NCBI GenBank assembly: GCA_963786155.1
Contig: CAWAXW010000006.1
Span: 2,790,001 to 2,854,000 of the forward strand
DNA: 64,000 bases
Reading direction: 5' to 3'
DNA from: CAWAXW01 sp963786155
GTDB lineage: Bacteria > Actinomycetota > CADDZG01 > WHSQ01
Below are positions 1-9,669 of this stretch, in pieces. Each line of letters opens with the position of its first letter. The stretch's first letter is position 1. A program made the translations under genes and the position numbers. The notes under the pieces are model-generated. The model saw only the letters and a list, made by a program, of their open reading frames with translations. It ran no database searches and was not told the origin of the DNA.

Positions 1-2
1 CA

Positions 3-929
3 CGACGACGACGCAAGGCGGGAGCTTCGCGGTCGAAGTACGCGCCCAAGAACAGCGTCGAGCTGCGGGCCGTGTGGAACTCCGCCGAGAGCTCGCCGGT
101 TCAGATCACCGTCAAGGCGGTGGCGAAGAAGGTTCGGCTGAAGAAGGTTCGGCTGTTCGACAAGGCGACGGCCGGCGGCAAGGTCAAGCCGGGGAACGCC
201 GACGTGACGGTCCAGCTCTTGAGGAAGGGCAAGACCGTTGGCACCCGAACAGTCAAGGCCAAGCAGGGAAAGTTCGCCGCGAGGTTCCCGATCCGCAAGC
301 CCGGCAAGTACCACGCGAGCGTTACGGTCGCTCGTGCCGGGCTCACTGCGGACGAGGCGTCCAGCGCAAGCCATAAGACACCTCTTCCCGGCTTGGGTTA
401 CAAGTCCCAGGGGGTCTTCGTCAGGCTCCTCGAGAAGCGGCTCAACAAGCTGAACTACCGCGCGCCGCGCTCGGGCAGGCACTTCAACTACCACACTGCC
501 GACGCGGTGATGGCGTTTCACAAGGTGCAGGGCCTCGCCCGCTTCACGAACGTCACCGAAAAGACGTGGCGCAAGCTCGCCAACCCCAAGCGCCCCAAGC
601 CCAAGCTCAAGAAGAAGCGACGCCATGTGGAGGTCGACCAGTCGCGCCAGGTCTTCTATCTCGTCAAGAACGGACGCATCACCGACATCGTTCACGCGTC
701 GACGGGGGCCGGCAACGCAACTCGCAACGGCCGGTTCAAGGTCTATAAGAAGGGCGGCGAAGGCCGGCAGTTCTATCCGAGCTACTTCGATGGGGCGCGC
801 GCGTTCCATGCCTGGGACGAGGTACCCCCGCAGAGGGCCTCGCACGGTTGCATCCGCCTTCCCTGGTGGGCCGCCAAGTGGTACTGGAAGAACACGCCGG
901 TAGGAACGCCGGTACTGATCTACGGCTAG
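3..929 (+). CDS. L,D-transpeptidase with peptidoglycan-binding segment, 5' end cut by window
   Basis: Cell-wall enzyme expected to form L,D (3-3) cross-links in peptidoglycan outside the membrane. The frame is already open at the window edge, so the N-terminus and any signal peptide are missing. The visible order is a basic beta-rich region, a peptidoglycan-binding-like segment (RLLEKRLNKLNY, then YHTADAVMAFHKVQGL, about bases 420-580), a Lys-rich linker, and a YkuD domain with FHAW and the signature ASHGCIRL; the catalytic Cys codon is at about base 849. The stop overlaps by a few bases the stop of the convergent ccdA-like gene. Family assignment is firm; full length is unknown. Confidence 0.87.
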   Translation, partial: RRRRKAGASRSKYAPKNSVELRAVWNSAESSPVQITVKAVAKKVRLKKVRLFDKATAGGKVKPGNADVTVQLLRKGKTVGTRTVKAKQGKFAARFPIRKPGKYHASVTVARAGLTADEASSASHKTPLPGLGYKSQGVFVRLLEKRLNKLNYRAPRSGRHFNYHTADAVMAFHKVQGLARFTNVTEKTWRKLANPKRPKPKLKKKRRHVEVDQSRQVFYLVKNGRITDIVHASTGAGNATRNGRFKVYKKGGEGRQFYPSYFDGARAFHAWDEVPPQRASHGCIRLPWWAAKWYWKNTPVGTPVLIYG

Positions 930-1696
930 ATCTGGGCCAGGTCGTCGAGGTTCAGCGACAGGAAACCGTTCTGGATCCAGATCGCGATGCGGAACATCTG
1001 ATCGGTCACGAACAGGATCCCTACTAACACCAAGAACGCGCCGCCGACCAAGTTGACCCCTCGGGCATGGGTTCGCAGCCACGTCAATGCGCCGGTCAGT
1101 TGCGATATGCCCAGCGCCGCGAGGATGAAGGGGACGCCGAGACCGAGCGAGTAGAACGCGAGCAGAAGCGCGCCTTCCCCCGGCCCCCCCGTCGATCCTC
1201 GTCCGGCCGCCATGCTGAGGATCGGCCCCAACGTGGCTCCGATGCACGGGGTCCAGCCGAACGCGAACGCCCCACCGAGAACGAAGCTTCCCCACGCTCC
1301 GGCCCCGGGCGTTGGATGGAAACGCTTCTCTCGATAGAGGAACGGGAACTTGATCACGCCCATGAACACCAGTCCGAAGAAGATGATCACGACGCCACTC
1401 ACCTGAGTCAGGAGCTTCTGGTTGTCGCGCATGAAGGAGCCCAGCAGCGTCGCGGTCGCGCCTAGCGCGACGAAGACCAAGGTGAAGCCACCGACGAAGA
1501 TGCTCGCCACCCTCGCGGTGTGGAGGGCGCGCTCGCGCGAGGTCTCGTCCTCGGGCCCGAACCCGCTCATATACGCGAGGTATCCCGGCACTAGCGGCAA
1601 TACGCACGGTGACAGGAACGAGATCAGGCCGGCGAAGAACGCGATCAGGATCGAGGGATCGACAACGTCAGCCGCCACTGCGAGCCACCAAGACAT
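926..1696 (-). CDS. ccdA: CcdA-type cytochrome c biogenesis / thiol-disulfide membrane transporter
   Basis: Integral membrane protein that carries reducing equivalents from cytoplasmic thioredoxin to extracytoplasmic thiol proteins, typically for cytochrome c maturation. 256 residues with about six hydrophobic segments, the usual CcdA size. The two conserved redox cysteines are visible: one in the first membrane segment (FLSPCVLPLVPGY, Cys31) and one in the fourth (GWTPCIGATLGP, near residue 150). Its start overlaps the end of the upstream resA-like gene by about 29 bases, so the two are one operon and the ResA-like protein is the likely electron acceptor. Confidence 0.9.
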   Translation of the reverse strand: MSWWLAVAADVVDPSILIAFFAGLISFLSPCVLPLVPGYLAYMSGFGPEDETSRERALHTARVASIFVGGFTLVFVALGATATLLGSFMRDNQKLLTQVSGVVIIFFGLVFMGVIKFPFLYREKRFHPTPGAGAWGSFVLGGAFAFGWTPCIGATLGPILSMAAGRGSTGGPGEGALLLAFYSLGLGVPFILAALGISQLTGALTWLRTHARGVNLVGGAFLVLVGILFVTDQMFRIAIWIQNGFLSLNLDDLAQI

Positions 1697-2231
1697 CCAG
1701 TAGCTGGAACAGCGTGTCCTCCGTAAGCACGCCTGGGATGTGCTCGACGATGACTCCCTCGTCGTCGATGAAGAAGCTCTCCGGCTGCCCGGTCAGTCCG
1801 TAGTCGTCGTAGATCTCGAGCGATTCGTCGCGCACGTGCGGATAGGCGAGCCCGTGCCTCTCCACGAACTCGAGCGCCTCGGTGCGGGAATCGCGGATGT
1901 CGATACCTACGAATGCGACGCGGTCTCCGTACAACTCGTGCGCGTCGCGAAGCAAGGGTCCCTCCTCTTCGCACGGCCCGCACCACGACGCCCAGAAGTT
2001 CAGCATCACGGGCTTGCCGTCCGACTCGGACAGGGCGAACGTCCCGGCTCCGTCGAGCAGAGGCGCCTCGAACTCCGGCGCTACATCGCCCGGTGTGGCC
2101 GGGCCCGACCTTTGGATGGTGGACGCGGCCAGGACCCCCACGAACGCCAGCGCCGGCAGGAGCCACACGATGGTTCTGAGGAGGGGTCGGCGCACGCCTC
2201 TATCGGGGGCGGGGTCTTCCATCGGTCTCAT
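1668..2231 (-). CDS. ResA/TlpA-like membrane-anchored thioredoxin
   Basis: Extracytoplasmic thiol-disulfide oxidoreductase, probably reduced by the overlapping CcdA protein and acting on apocytochrome c or other exported proteins. From the chosen ATG (2231) there is an N-terminal membrane anchor (about residues 17-37) and a thioredoxin fold with the active site NFWASWCGPC (Cys84 and Cys87) and the cis-Pro loop GQPESFF. The open frame runs upstream to 2330, but that stretch lacks protein-like sequence; an ATG at 2222 is an alternative start. A second TlpA-like protein at 31650-32246 aligns with this one but has UGA at the first active-site Cys. Confidence 0.87.
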   Translation of the reverse strand: MRPMEDPAPDRGVRRPLLRTIVWLLPALAFVGVLAASTIQRSGPATPGDVAPEFEAPLLDGAGTFALSESDGKPVMLNFWASWCGPCEEEGPLLRDAHELYGDRVAFVGIDIRDSRTEALEFVERHGLAYPHVRDESLEIYDDYGLTGQPESFFIDDEGVIVEHIPGVLTEDTLFQLLDVLVARSGG

Positions 2232-2347
2232 CTTCGCGTGCAAGGGGGTGTAGCCACGCACGGCTATTGACGCGTGCGCTACCTTCGTCGCGTGAGGACG
2301 GAGCCCGGTGCTCCACACCACGCCCTCCACGGCTTTAGGAGGTTCGC

Positions 2348-3091
2348 GTGCGCGAGTTCCCGTCCCCGATCGTCGATGCGTTGCCCCCTGGCGAGAGACA
2401 GCGATTGCTCGACCGAGCCGTCCTCCGCCACCTCGAACCCGACGACTACCTTCACCTCCGCGGCGAGCGAACGGGCCGGGTTTACTTCGTTGCGAATGGG
2501 ATCCTCAAGTGCTCTGGAGGGAACGCCTCCGGGGATGAGACGATCCTCTACCTTGCCGTCCCAGGCGATCTGATCGGAGAGATCGCGGCGCTCGACGGTC
2601 TTCAAGAGCCACTCGACGCGATCGCGGCAACATCGGCCGGGGTTCTCGGCATCGACGCGCAACTCTTCCTCGATGTCCTCGCCGACAACGGCCGCGCGGC
2701 CCTGGAGGCAGCTCGCGCCTCGGCCCGGCGTTCTCGCTGGATGGCCGAGATGGGGGTCGAACGCACGATGAGCGAGGTCCCGGCGCGCTTGGCCGGGCGA
2801 CTCCTCGATCTCGCCGACGTCTTCGGTCGCGTCGAGGGTGGGAGCGTCGCCATGGACCTCCCGCTGGCGCAAGCCGATCTCGCGAAACTGGCGGGGATGT
2901 GCCGGGAAAGTGCCTCGCGCGCGTTGTGCCGGTTCCGTAAACAGGGACTGCTCGACTATCGGGGACGCAACGTGAGGCTCTTGCGCCCGGACCTACTCGA
3001 GAGGATCAGGTGCGCAGGGCGCGGCGTAGGACCTTCCCGGTCAGCAGGTGTGGAAGCTCGTCGACGAACTCGATCTGGTCGGGGGCTTTGA
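2348..3091 (+). CDS. Crp/Fnr-family transcriptional regulator
   Basis: DNA-binding regulator: an N-terminal cyclic-nucleotide-binding-type beta barrel (about residues 1-115), a dimerisation helix, and a C-terminal winged helix containing LAQADLAKLAGMCRESASRAL (recognition helix about residues 180-198). GTG start with AGGAGG 4-5 bases upstream. No Fnr-type Cys cluster is visible, so the effector is unknown. It is divergent from the resA-ccdA operon and may control it. The last 25-30 residues are Arg/Gly-rich and overlap the convergent ligase gene by 86 bases; they do not look like family sequence, so the true stop may be nearer 3010. Confidence 0.85.
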   Translation: MREFPSPIVDALPPGERQRLLDRAVLRHLEPDDYLHLRGERTGRVYFVANGILKCSGGNASGDETILYLAVPGDLIGEIAALDGLQEPLDAIAATSAGVLGIDAQLFLDVLADNGRAALEAARASARRSRWMAEMGVERTMSEVPARLAGRLLDLADVFGRVEGGSVAMDLPLAQADLAKLAGMCRESASRALCRFRKQGLLDYRGRNVRLLRPDLLERIRCAGRGVGPSRSAGVEARRRTRSGRGL

Positions 3092-4497
3092 AGCGAGCGA
3101 TGCGCTGGTGCATGTGGGCGATGAGCTCGTCGGACGTCGCGGTGGCCCCCTCGCGCAGAACCACATGGGCTTTTACAGCTTCGCCCGTATAGGGGTGTGG
3201 AACGCCCACGACGGCTGCGTCCTCCACGGCGGGATGCTGCAACAGAGCGGCCTCGACCTCTGAGGGGAAGACGTTGAAACCTGAGACGATGATGAGGTCG
3301 CGCTTCCTGTCGACGAGGTAGAGGTAGCCCTCCTCGTCGCGCACTCCGATGTCACCCGTGCGGAACCACTCACCGAAGAATGCCTTCTCGGTCGCCTCCG
3401 GTCGTTGCCAATAGCCCTGGAAGACGTTCGGCCCTCGCACGACAACTTCGCCGGGATCTCCGAGCTCGACATCGAAGCCGCTGGGATCGACCAACCGGAG
3501 CTCAACGTTCGGCAGCGGTTTGCCCACGGAGTTCGCCGCGCGGCTCGCTGGTCATGCGGTTGGAAGTGAGGGTCGGGGCCGTCTCGGTCAACCCATATCC
3601 CTCGTATATCGATACGCCGAAGAGTTGCTTGAACCCGTTCAACACCGTTTCGGGTAACGGAGCGGCCCCCGAAACCGCTAGGCGAACGCTCGAGAGGTCG
3701 TACTGATCAGAGCCCGGCGTGTCCACCCACGCGCGATACATAGGAGGAGCGCCGAACAGAACCGTCACCTTGTGCTCTTGGATCAAGCGAAGGGCCGCCA
3801 CCGGCTCGAAGCGCTCGATCATGATGCCGGTAGCCGCGTTCATCACGGTCAGACCGAGCGTGACGTTGAGACCGAAGATGTGGAACAGCGGGAGGGTCAA
3901 CATCAGAACGTCGTCGCCGGAGACATGCGCTTCCGGGATGGCCATCTGTTGCTGCAGGTTCGCCATCAGGTTCCCGTGCGAGAGCATCGCTCCCTTCGGC
4001 TCACCGGTCGTGCCCGAGGTATAGGCAAGCACCGCGACGTCGTCGTCGGCGGGTTCAACCGGGGGGACCTCGCCGGGGCCCGCGAACTCGCGCCATTGAT
4101 CCGTGGTGACGATTCGGTCCACCGAACCGGCCTCGGCCGCGGCGGCCCTCACCGTGTCGTGGAGCGCCGGGGCACAGATCACGAATCGTGCCCCTGAGTC
4201 CGCAAGGATGCCGGCCATCTCGTGTTCGGTCAGCATCGTGTTGAGGGGGACCACGATCGCGCCGGCGCGCAGGATCCCGAAGTATGAGGACGCAAAGCGC
4301 GGCACGTTCGGAAGCACGATGGCCACCCGGTCGCCGGGGCCCACCCCCGCTCGGACGAGACCCGCTGCGACATGATCGGCGGCTTCGTTCAACTCGGCGT
4401 AGGTGACGAAGCCCTCGACCACGTGGTGACCGTGCATCAGGGCCGTTTTCTTGGGCGCCGAGCGGGCGGCGTCCCTCAGGATGTCCGCGATATTCAC
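3006..4497 (-). CDS. Long-chain acyl-CoA synthetase (AMP-binding), frameshifted
   Basis: ATP-dependent activation of a fatty or carboxylic acid to acyl-CoA via acyl-AMP. Visible motifs are the P-loop YTSGTTGEPKGAMLSHG, the adenylate motif YEGYGLTETAP, the hinge region TGDIGVRDEEGYLYLVDRK, and the C-terminal catalytic Lys in LTGKVLRR. The product is split by a one-base shift near 3528-3545: the upstream frame ends ...SNRMTSEPR and the downstream frame continues ...SVGKPLPNVELRLVD. The start is the GTG at 4497, preceded by a GGGGGAGG Shine-Dalgarno sequence; the longer frame up to 4671 has no protein-like content. Its 3' end overlaps the Crp gene. Confidence 0.87.
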
Positions 4498-4817
4498 GTC
4501 CCGTAAAGCCTCCCCCGAGCTGGTCAAGTGCAAACTATTGCAAGCATACTGCTCGCGGCGACAACCGGCCTGGGCAGGTTGCGCCTGGAGTCTGGGAAAA
4601 AAAGGAAGATATTTGCTCAAGGTTCCCGCTTTGCAGCCGAACCTATATATGGAGTTCGAGGAAGGGACCAAATAAAGTGCGGCCGCCGGACCGCACTACG
4701 AGCCTCCCAGCCCGCCCCAAGCCGGCCCGGCCTCGACAGACTCCGCGGCGCCCCTACAGCAATGTGGGGGCGCTTTCGCGTCCAAGAGTTCCGAGCCCTT
4801 CGTGCGACTATGCACGC
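4498..4817. other. Gene-free divergent promoter region
   Basis: About 320 bases between two divergently transcribed genes. No protein-like frame is visible. It holds an A-rich run (about 4597-4611), an AT-rich stretch (CCTATATATGG, about 4641) and a short hairpin with arms AGTGCGG (4676-4682) and CCGCACT (4691-4697). It probably carries promoters for both neighbours; no -35/-10 pair can be fixed with confidence. Confidence 0.4.
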
Positions 4818-5647
4818 ATGTCGAGCAGCCGGCTGCCAACTATCCAGTGCTCCACCGGGCCCTTTTGGGCGTTCTCTTTGGAGCAGGCCATGGATTCGCT
4901 TGCGGAGGCTGGGTTTACCGAGATCGAGCTCATGATCACTCGCGATCCCCGGACTCAGGAGCCCGAGCTGCCTCGCAGGCTGGCTGAGGAGCGGGGGCTT
5001 CATATCGCTTCTATCCATGGGCCGTTCCTTGTCATCACTAAGAACGTGTGGAGTCTCGATCCGCTTACGAAGATCAAGCGCGGGGTGGAGATGTGCAAGG
5101 CGGTGGGGGCTGACTGTCTCATCGTGCATCCGCCTTATCTGTGGGAGCGGAACTACTCGCGGTGGGTGTTTCGGGATTGCGAGGATTACTCCGCGGAACA
5201 CGGGGTGAAGGTCGCGGTGGAGACCATGTATCCGAAGTGGCTGGCCGGGCGGCGGATGCGGGGGCATCGGTGGCTTACGCCTGAGGAGCTCGTGGAGGCC
5301 GCGCCTTACGTCGTAATGGACACCAGTCATCTGACTGTGGCTCGGCTCGACATCCTCGATGCCTATCGGGTGTTGGCTCCTAAGCTCGTTCATATCCATC
5401 TTTCGAACAATGCCGGTGACGGGCGGGATGGGCACCTCGAGTTGGAGCGGGGGATCCTTCAGCTCGATCGGTTCCTGACGGAAGTCAGGAGAACCGACTA
5501 CTCGGGGGTTATCTCGCTCGAGCTGTCGGTTAATCGCTACTTGGAGAAACCGCGGATCTCGTGGATATGCTTCGTCGTAACCGAGAGTTCATCGAGACCC
5601 GCCTGGTGGACAAGCCCAAGTTGACCAAGGGCATGCCGCGAGGCTGA
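4818..5647 (+). CDS. Xylose-isomerase-like TIM-barrel protein, frameshifted near its C-terminus
   Basis: Sugar phosphate isomerase/epimerase-type TIM barrel (AP-endonuclease-2 superfamily); substrate unknown. Probable metal-binding positions are in HGPFLV, VVMDTSHLTVARLD and HIHLSNN. ATG start at 4818. Near 5550-5558 one base is lost: the original frame runs into ...ISWICF, whereas the other frame gives DLVDMLRRNREF...LTKGMPRG and stops at 5647, 10 bases before the next gene. The gene uses T-ending codons more freely than its neighbours, possibly a sign of different origin. Confidence 0.75.
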
Positions 5648-5657
5648 GGGGAGCTTC

Positions 5658-6035
5658 GTGGGTGTGAGCGTTCTCGTCGTCGACGACACCGAACACGTTC
5701 GGCGCATGCTGGTGACGATGCTCGAGCTCGACGGCTTCGACGTGGTCGGCGAGGCAGGTTCGGGCCGGGAAGCGGTCGGGCTGGTCGGCGGCTCCGATCC
5801 TCAGGTCATCGTCATGGACTACAAGATGCCGGACATGGACGGGCTCCAGGCGGCCAGGGCCATCCGAACCGACCGTCCCGAGCAGGCGATCATCCTCTAC
5901 ACCGCCTACCTGGACGAGAAGCTGGAGGCCGAGGCCAAGGACGCCGGCGTCGCCGTGTGCATAGGCAAGGTCGAGGGCCTGAACCAGCTCGAGCGCCACA
6001 TAACCGAGCTCTGCCGGGACCTCCGCCCCTCCTAG
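5658..6035 (+). CDS. Single-domain response regulator (CheY-like receiver)
   Basis: Stand-alone phosphoacceptor receiver of 125 residues without an output domain. Acidic pair VDD (9-10), phosphoacceptor Asp in VIVMDYKMPDMDG (about residue 54), conserved Thr in LYTAY and Lys in IGKVEG are all present. GTG start at 5658 (a second GTG lies at 5664). It follows the TIM-barrel gene by 10 bases and may be cotranscribed with it. No partner kinase is nearby. Confidence 0.85.
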   Translation: MGVSVLVVDDTEHVRRMLVTMLELDGFDVVGEAGSGREAVGLVGGSDPQVIVMDYKMPDMDGLQAARAIRTDRPEQAIILYTAYLDEKLEAEAKDAGVAVCIGKVEGLNQLERHITELCRDLRPS

Positions 6036-6079
6036 ACTCAGATTTGACTTAACCACGTTTGCACAGTAGAAATCTGTTC

Positions 6080-7809
6080 ATGTCTGCTACGCCGGCACGG
6101 CCCGCGCGCGCTGAGGGCCAATGGGCCCTGGGCTACCGAGAGCCGCTCAACCCCGCCGAGGTCGCCAAGCGGGAGGACGACGGCCTCAACGTCCGGACCC
6201 GCATAGAGGGCATCTACGCGAAGAAGGGCTTTGCCGCGATCTGGCCGTCGGACCTCCGCAACCGGTTCCGCTGGCACGGCCTCTACACCCAGAGGCCCGA
6301 GGCCGACGGCTACTTCATGATGCGCATCCGCATCCCCGGCGGGATCCTCACGTCCGAACAGACCGACGTCATCGGGCGCATCTCGGAGCGCTACGGCCGC
6401 GACGTCGCCGACATCACGGACCGCCAGAACGTCCAGCTCCACTGGATCCGCATCGAGGACGTGCCTGCGATCTGGGCCGAGCTCGAGGCCGCCGGCCTGT
6501 CGACCACCGAGGCCTGCGGCGACACGCCTCGCAACATCTTGGGGTGCCCACTCGCTGGGATCGACGCTTCCGAGATCGTCGATGCATCGCGCGTCCTGCA
6601 GGACGTCAACGACAAGCTCGTCGGGAACTACGAGTTCTCGAACCTGCCTCGCAAGTTCAAGATCTCGATCTCTGGGTGCGGCCATCAGTGCGCGCAACAC
6701 GAGGTCAACGACATCGGCCTTGTCGGGGCAGTGCATCCCGAAAGTGGAGCGGCCGGCTTCGACATCTGGGCCGGCGGAGGGCTCAGCACCAACCCGATAT
6801 TCGCGGTGAGGCTCGGCGCATTCGCGACCCCCGAGCAAGTCGAACCGGTCGTGCTCGGCATAACGACGTTGTTCCGCGAATACGGATACCGCCGCGCTCG
6901 CAACCGCGCTCGCATGAAGTTCCTCGTCAAAGATCTCGGGCCCGAGAAGTTCCGGGAGATGCTCGAAGAGGAGATGGGGTTCGCCCTCGCGGATCTGCCC
7001 GAACCGCCTCCCTCGACCCTGAATCATCGGGAGCACGCCGGCGTGTGGCCCCAGAAGGACGGCAAGAACTACCTGGGCTTTGCCCCCAAGGCCGGCCGGA
7101 TCGCCGGGCATCAATTGCGTTCCATCGCTCGTCTGGCTCGGCGCTACGGAGAGGGCCGGGTTCGCACGACCACCCAACAGAAACTGGTGATCCTCGACGT
7201 GCCCACCGACTCCGTGGAGGAGCTGAGCGAAGAGCTCGCCACGATCGACCTCCCGGTCGGCGGCAGCGCGTGGCGTAAGGGCACGATGGCGTGCACCGGC
7301 ATCGAGTTCTGCAAGCTCGCGATAGTCGAGACTAAGGGCCGAGCGGTCGAGCTGTACTCGTATCTCGAGAAGGTGATGCCCGACTACTCCGAAGACGTGC
7401 GCATCAACGTCAACGGCTGCCCGAACTCCTGCGCCCGCTATCAGACCGCGGAGATCGGCTTGATGGGCTGCTTACAGACAGAAGCGGTCTACGTGCTCGA
7501 CCACAACGGCGATCAGGTGCTCGAACGTCGCAAGACCGAAGCGTTCCTCGTGCACCTCGGAGGCCATCTCGGCGAGGGCCGCGCCTTCGGGCGCAAGGTG
7601 CGCGGCATCAAGGTGCCCGCTTCCGAGTTGGGCCCCTACGTGGCCACGCTCGATCCGGAGATACCGACAGCAGCGCGAGAAGCAACGACACGTTCGCTTC
7701 GTTCGTCAATCGATTGACCGATGCCGAGCTGATGGCGTTCGGGGCCAAGCCGAAGTTCGCAACCGCACCGCCCGCGCCCACGATCGTGGCGGAGCCGAGG
7801 GCATCGTGA
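6080..7809 (+). CDS. Ferredoxin-type sulfite/nitrite reductase (siroheme, 4Fe-4S), frameshifted at C-terminus
   Basis: Six-electron reduction of sulfite to sulfide (or nitrite to ammonia) using siroheme and a 4Fe-4S cluster. Two ferredoxin-like half repeats are visible; the cluster Cys residues are in MACTGIEFCKLA and NGCPNSCARYQ. The start is ATG 6080 (MSATPARPARAEG). The main frame stops at 7717, but two small shifts near 7650-7685 restore a sensible tail (NDTFASFVNRLTDAELMAFG) ending at TGA 7807-7809, which overlaps the GTG of cysH. Coupling to APS reductase makes sulfite the more likely substrate; nitrite reductase cannot be excluded. Confidence 0.9.
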
Positions 7810-8549
7810 GCGAGTCCCGGTTCGTCTCGCCCGACATCCACTACTCCGACCTCGAGGATGCGACTCCCCAAGGGATGCTCGGATGGGCTTCGTCGACCAT
7901 CGACCGGCTCGCGGTCGCGACCTCATTCCAGTCGTCGGGCCTCGTGATCCTGCACATGCTCAGAGAGCTGAGGCCGGACGTGCCCGTACTCTTCCTCGAG
8001 ACCGGGTTCCACTTCCCGGAGACACTTGCGTTCCGGGACCAGATCGCCGAGATGTGGGACCTGAAGATCGTCGACCTGCGCGGCGAGCACGGCTCGCTGC
8101 AAGGCCAGAACGAGCAGTACGGGACCGAGCTCTACAAGCGAGACCCCGACAAGTGCTGCTTCATCAACAAGGTCGAGCCGTTGCAGAAAGCCCTTGAGGA
8201 GTACGACGGTTGGATCTCGGGGCTCCGCCGCGACCAGTCGCCTCTGCGCGCCGACACCCCGATCGTCGAAGCGCAGCTATTGCCCTCGGGCAACGAGGTG
8301 CTCAAGATCCACCCCCTCGCGCACTGGACCAAGGCCGACGTCGAGTCGTACACGAGCGAGCACGGCATCCCCACCCACCCGTTGCTCGAGCGCGGCTTCG
8401 CCTCGATCGGCTGCTGGCCGTGCACGAGAGCCATTAAGCCGGGCGAGGACGAGCGCGCCGGCCGGTGGGAAGGACTCGGCAAGAACGAGTGCGGGATCCA
8501 CTCCTTCGGCAAGGACCACGGCCCGATGGAAACCGAGGCCGAGCAGTAA
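7806..8549 (+). CDS. cysH: APS reductase (thioredoxin-dependent, 4Fe-4S type)
   Basis: Reduces adenylyl sulfate to sulfite and AMP in assimilatory sulfur metabolism. 247 residues; the nucleotide-binding region is around ATSFQSSGLVILHML, and the cluster-binding pairs characteristic of APS rather than PAPS reductases are present (KCCFINK and CWPC). The C-terminal catalytic Cys is in ECGIHSFG. The GTG start overlaps the TGA of the reductase gene and the TAA overlaps the ATG of the next small gene, so translation is likely coupled along the operon. Confidence 0.93.
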   Translation: MSESRFVSPDIHYSDLEDATPQGMLGWASSTIDRLAVATSFQSSGLVILHMLRELRPDVPVLFLETGFHFPETLAFRDQIAEMWDLKIVDLRGEHGSLQGQNEQYGTELYKRDPDKCCFINKVEPLQKALEEYDGWISGLRRDQSPLRADTPIVEAQLLPSGNEVLKIHPLAHWTKADVESYTSEHGIPTHPLLERGFASIGCWPCTRAIKPGEDERAGRWEGLGKNECGIHSFGKDHGPMETEAEQ

Positions 8550-8695
8550 TGAGCATGCGGGCGGTCCCCTTCTACTGCCCCTACTGCGCGGAGCAGACGA
8601 TCGAGCCGGTCGGCGAGGGCCGCGACTACCACTGCACGTCCTGCGACCGCCGCTTCGAAGTGACCTACAAAGGTTCGGGCGAAGAATCGTCGTAG
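8549..8695 (+). CDS. 48-residue zinc-ribbon protein
   Basis: Tiny cytoplasmic protein with two Cys pairs, FYCPYCAEQ and HCTSCDRRF, that would bind one zinc or iron ion. Its ATG overlaps the cysH stop (TAATG), strongly suggesting cotranslation with the sulfate-reduction genes. The link to sulfur assimilation (for example binding a metal or the reductases) is inference from position only. Confidence 0.75.
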   Translation: MSMRAVPFYCPYCAEQTIEPVGEGRDYHCTSCDRRFEVTYKGSGEESS

Positions 8696-8716
8696 GCCGA
8701 CTTATCCTCGGCACCT

Positions 8717-8815
8717 ATGAGGCGCAACACGATGCTCGCCCTGATGTTCTTGCTGGCCGCGATAGTCATCGCAGGCGTTCTAGGCGTGCTGCGCTTCTAC
8801 AATCTGACCAACTAG
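8717..8815 (+). CDS. 32-residue single-span membrane peptide
   Basis: Short frame MRRNTMLALMFLL... with one hydrophobic helix (about residues 6-24) behind a positively charged start and a polar tail FYNLTN. It lies 21 bases after the zinc-ribbon gene and before a strong hairpin, so it would be the last gene of the sulfur operon. No family recognised; assignment rests on composition, spacing and position. Confidence 0.5.
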   Translation: MRRNTMLALMFLLAAIVIAGVLGVLRFYNLTN

Positions 8816-8820
8816 CGGGG

Positions 8821-8865
8821 TGAGTGTGTGGCTACTCGCGCTGTGCGCGAGTCACGACACACTCA
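8821..8865. terminator. Nested inverted repeat between convergent genes
   Basis: Outer arms TGAGTGTGT (8821-8829) and ACACACTCA (8857-8865) enclose inner arms ACTCGCGC (8834-8841) and GCGCGAGT (8845-8852). It sits exactly between the convergent sulfur operon and the metalloprotease, whose TGA stop lies inside the right arm. A bidirectional terminator is the simplest reading, although there is no T-run. The same outer arms recur at 43729-43773. Confidence 0.65.
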
Positions 8866-9591
8866 GGGAAGGTCGGGGGGTTTTAGACAGGGGCTGCCTA
8901 GGCCTAGCTCCCATAGGCCTGTTCTGTCTCCTTTGCCGAAGGCTGCGGGGCGCAGGCCCATGGTTGGGTTCATCACCGAGGTTGGGTCGTCTAGGTGGTC
9001 GAGGCCGAGCAGGTGGCCCAGTTCGTGGACCATCACCTGGCCCGATGTTTGGCCCCCGAAGCCCGGCCTCAGTTGGGCTCCCGCGTCGAAGATGATCTGG
9101 CCGGAGACGTAGACGGCCTCGCCCTTGTCGTTGAACTCGTGATTGCTCGCCGCCAAACCGACGATGCGCGCGCCGTCGCCGCTCGTATGGAGCTCGGGCT
9201 GCCACGCGATCAGCACCGGGGACCAGCGCCGCCCGTACCTGTCGGAGTCGTAGGAGTCACGGAAGGGGGCCGGGGCCTCGTCGGTGGGACCGTCGTAGAC
9301 GAATCTCAGGCCCGTGGCTCGAGAGGTCAGCTCGATCGCGGTGTGGACCTCGTCGACGCCTCCTGGAGGGGCAAGCGCCGGATTGACGACGTAGCGGATC
9401 GGCTCACACGAGTAGCGAACGGGCTCGCCGGTGGCGTCGGTCGAGAGAAACCGAAAGCCTCTGGGGTCGACCGGGCCGGGCACGAGCTCTGCATTGGCAG
9501 GCCTGATCAGTAGAAAGACGAGGGCGCCCACGGCCAGCGCGAGGGCCCAGATCGCCACCACCTTGCCCCGCGCGGAACTAGAGAAGTCCAT
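8863..9591 (-). CDS. Secreted matrixin-like zinc metalloprotease
   Basis: Extracytoplasmic protease of the metzincin group. 242 residues with an N-terminal membrane segment (about 10-29). The zinc site HELGHLLGLDH (HExxHxxGxxH) and the Met-turn SVMNP are both present. The C-terminus is short after the Met-turn. Substrate unknown. It stands alone, convergent with the sulfur operon. Confidence 0.87.
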   Translation of the reverse strand: MDFSSSARGKVVAIWALALAVGALVFLLIRPANAELVPGPVDPRGFRFLSTDATGEPVRYSCEPIRYVVNPALAPPGGVDEVHTAIELTSRATGLRFVYDGPTDEAPAPFRDSYDSDRYGRRWSPVLIAWQPELHTSGDGARIVGLAASNHEFNDKGEAVYVSGQIIFDAGAQLRPGFGGQTSGQVMVHELGHLLGLDHLDDPTSVMNPTMGLRPAAFGKGDRTGLWELGLGSPCLKPPDLP

Positions 9592-9669
9592 GGCACTAGC
9601 TTCGGCAGAAAATCGCCGAGGTTGAAGCGAGCCGAACTGCGGGGCGGGCTCGGCCGGACCGTAGAACAG

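Noticed and set aside
6038..7177. Long minus-strand ORF opposite the sulfite/nitrite reductase, and similar long antisense ORFs (18268-19806, 44553-45833, 47094-48161)
   Set aside because: They mirror the codon structure of well-identified genes on the other strand, a normal effect of high GC third positions.
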